A DNA stretch of 64,000 nucleotides from Planctomonas psychrotolerans. GTDB lineage: Bacteria > Actinomycetota > Actinomycetes > Actinomycetales > Microbacteriaceae. Position 1 is the stretch's first letter, and each line of letters begins with the position of its first letter. The stretch spans positions 930,001 through 994,000 of the forward strand of contig NZ_SJEV01000001.1 of the NCBI RefSeq assembly GCF_008642235.1, in the 5' to 3' direction. Shown here in pieces: positions 63,802 to 64,000 of this stretch. Below the pieces are notes generated by a model, which saw only the letters and a program-made list of their open reading frames with translations, had not been told where the DNA came from and did not search any database. The position numbers and the translations under genes are program-made.

Positions 63802-64000
63802 ATCGACGCACCTTCGTATTCGGGTCGGCGGGCGGGCTGACCGTGCTCGCCCTCGCCGCATGCACCCCGGAGGCACCGCAGCCGGGCCCCACCGGATCGC
63901 CCACGCCCACGCCGCTGCCGTTGCCCACCGTGACGCCCGGATCGGTTCCGCTCCCGGCCGCGTCGGCGCGGTCGACGTGGGCCACCGATCCGTACACGCG
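63798..64000 (+). CDS. Tat-type lipoprotein, N-terminal fragment
   Basis: Begins with ATGA overlapping the menC stop codon and runs off the window after 67 codons. NRRTFVFGSAGGLTVLALAAC has a twin arginine and a lipobox (LAAC, Cys about 22), so the product is exported folded and lipid-anchored. A Pro/Thr-rich linker follows, then RSTWATDPYTR. That last segment resembles flavin amine oxidase-like proteins, but too little is visible to assign a function. Confidence 0.6.
   Translation, partial: MNRRTFVFGSAGGLTVLALAACTPEAPQPGPTGSPTPTPLPLPTVTPGSVPLPAASARSTWATDPYT

Overview
The window is high-GC DNA from an actinobacterium. The best fit is Microbacteriaceae or close Micrococcales. The reasons are: class Ib ribonucleotide reductase in the order nrdH-nrdI-nrdE-nrdF; the actinobacterial block hadA-hadB, murB, tRNA-Trp, secE, nusG (with a long acidic N-terminal extension), rplK, rplA; a nearly complete menaquinone pathway; many promoters of the leaderless type (TAnnnT six or seven bases before the start codon); and dispersed copies of the CTTCGACAAGCTCAG palindrome. 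The species cannot be named from sequence alone. Most of the window is ordinary chromosome with a few accessory islands.

Layout. 1-6.8 kb: end of a sensor kinase, a Tat-exported multicopper oxidase, a signal peptidase, and two divergent secreted surface-type proteins (an FN3/chitobiase-like protein and a threonine-rich, cysteine-containing repeat protein). 7-12.4 kb: SelO and nrdHIEF on the minus strand, preceded by candidate NrdR and DnaA boxes. 12.8-13.8 kb: a methyltransferase flanked by two related palindromic elements. 13.9-20 kb: the most interesting island, a thiazole/oxazole-modified peptide (TOMM, linear azol(in)e peptide) cluster on the minus strand. It holds a precursor whose core has ten consecutive Cys/Ser/Thr residues, a ThiF-like partner protein, a YcaO cyclodehydratase, a SagB-type dehydrogenase and a two-gene ABC exporter. 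20.2-25.7 kb: sugar oxidoreductases and isomerase, a YqaJ-like nuclease, a quinone-reductase-like enzyme and an acetyltransferase.

25.7-33.8 kb: rplA, rplK, nusG, secE, tRNA-Trp, an aminotransferase, a REP-like palindrome array, a lipoprotein, murB and the two MaoC-type dehydratases. 33.9-37.8 kb: a tetrulose-type catabolic operon (fused DhaK-DhaL kinase, RpiB-like and TIM-like isomerases) with a GntR/FCD regulator. 37.9-45 kb: small proteins, four tRNAs (Met, Thr and Tyr here, Trp earlier), a GH13 glucosidase behind a perfect 28-bp LacI-type operator, an M23 peptidase, an inositol monophosphatase and a LacI-family regulator. 45.5-52.3 kb: yajQ, cardiolipin synthase, a decayed MarR gene, an ArsR-like regulator coupled to a tiny gene, an eRF1/Vms1-like protein, a YozE-like protein and ferredoxin-NADP reductase.

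52.4-64 kb: menaquinone biosynthesis. It contains the polyprenyl diphosphate synthase, menG, menF, menD, menA, menE, menB and menC, interleaved with a PPK2 kinase, two small membrane proteins and a second palindrome cluster. It ends in a truncated Tat/lipoprotein gene. Together these genes would turn chorismate and a prenyl diphosphate into menaquinone for respiration; no menH is visible in the window.
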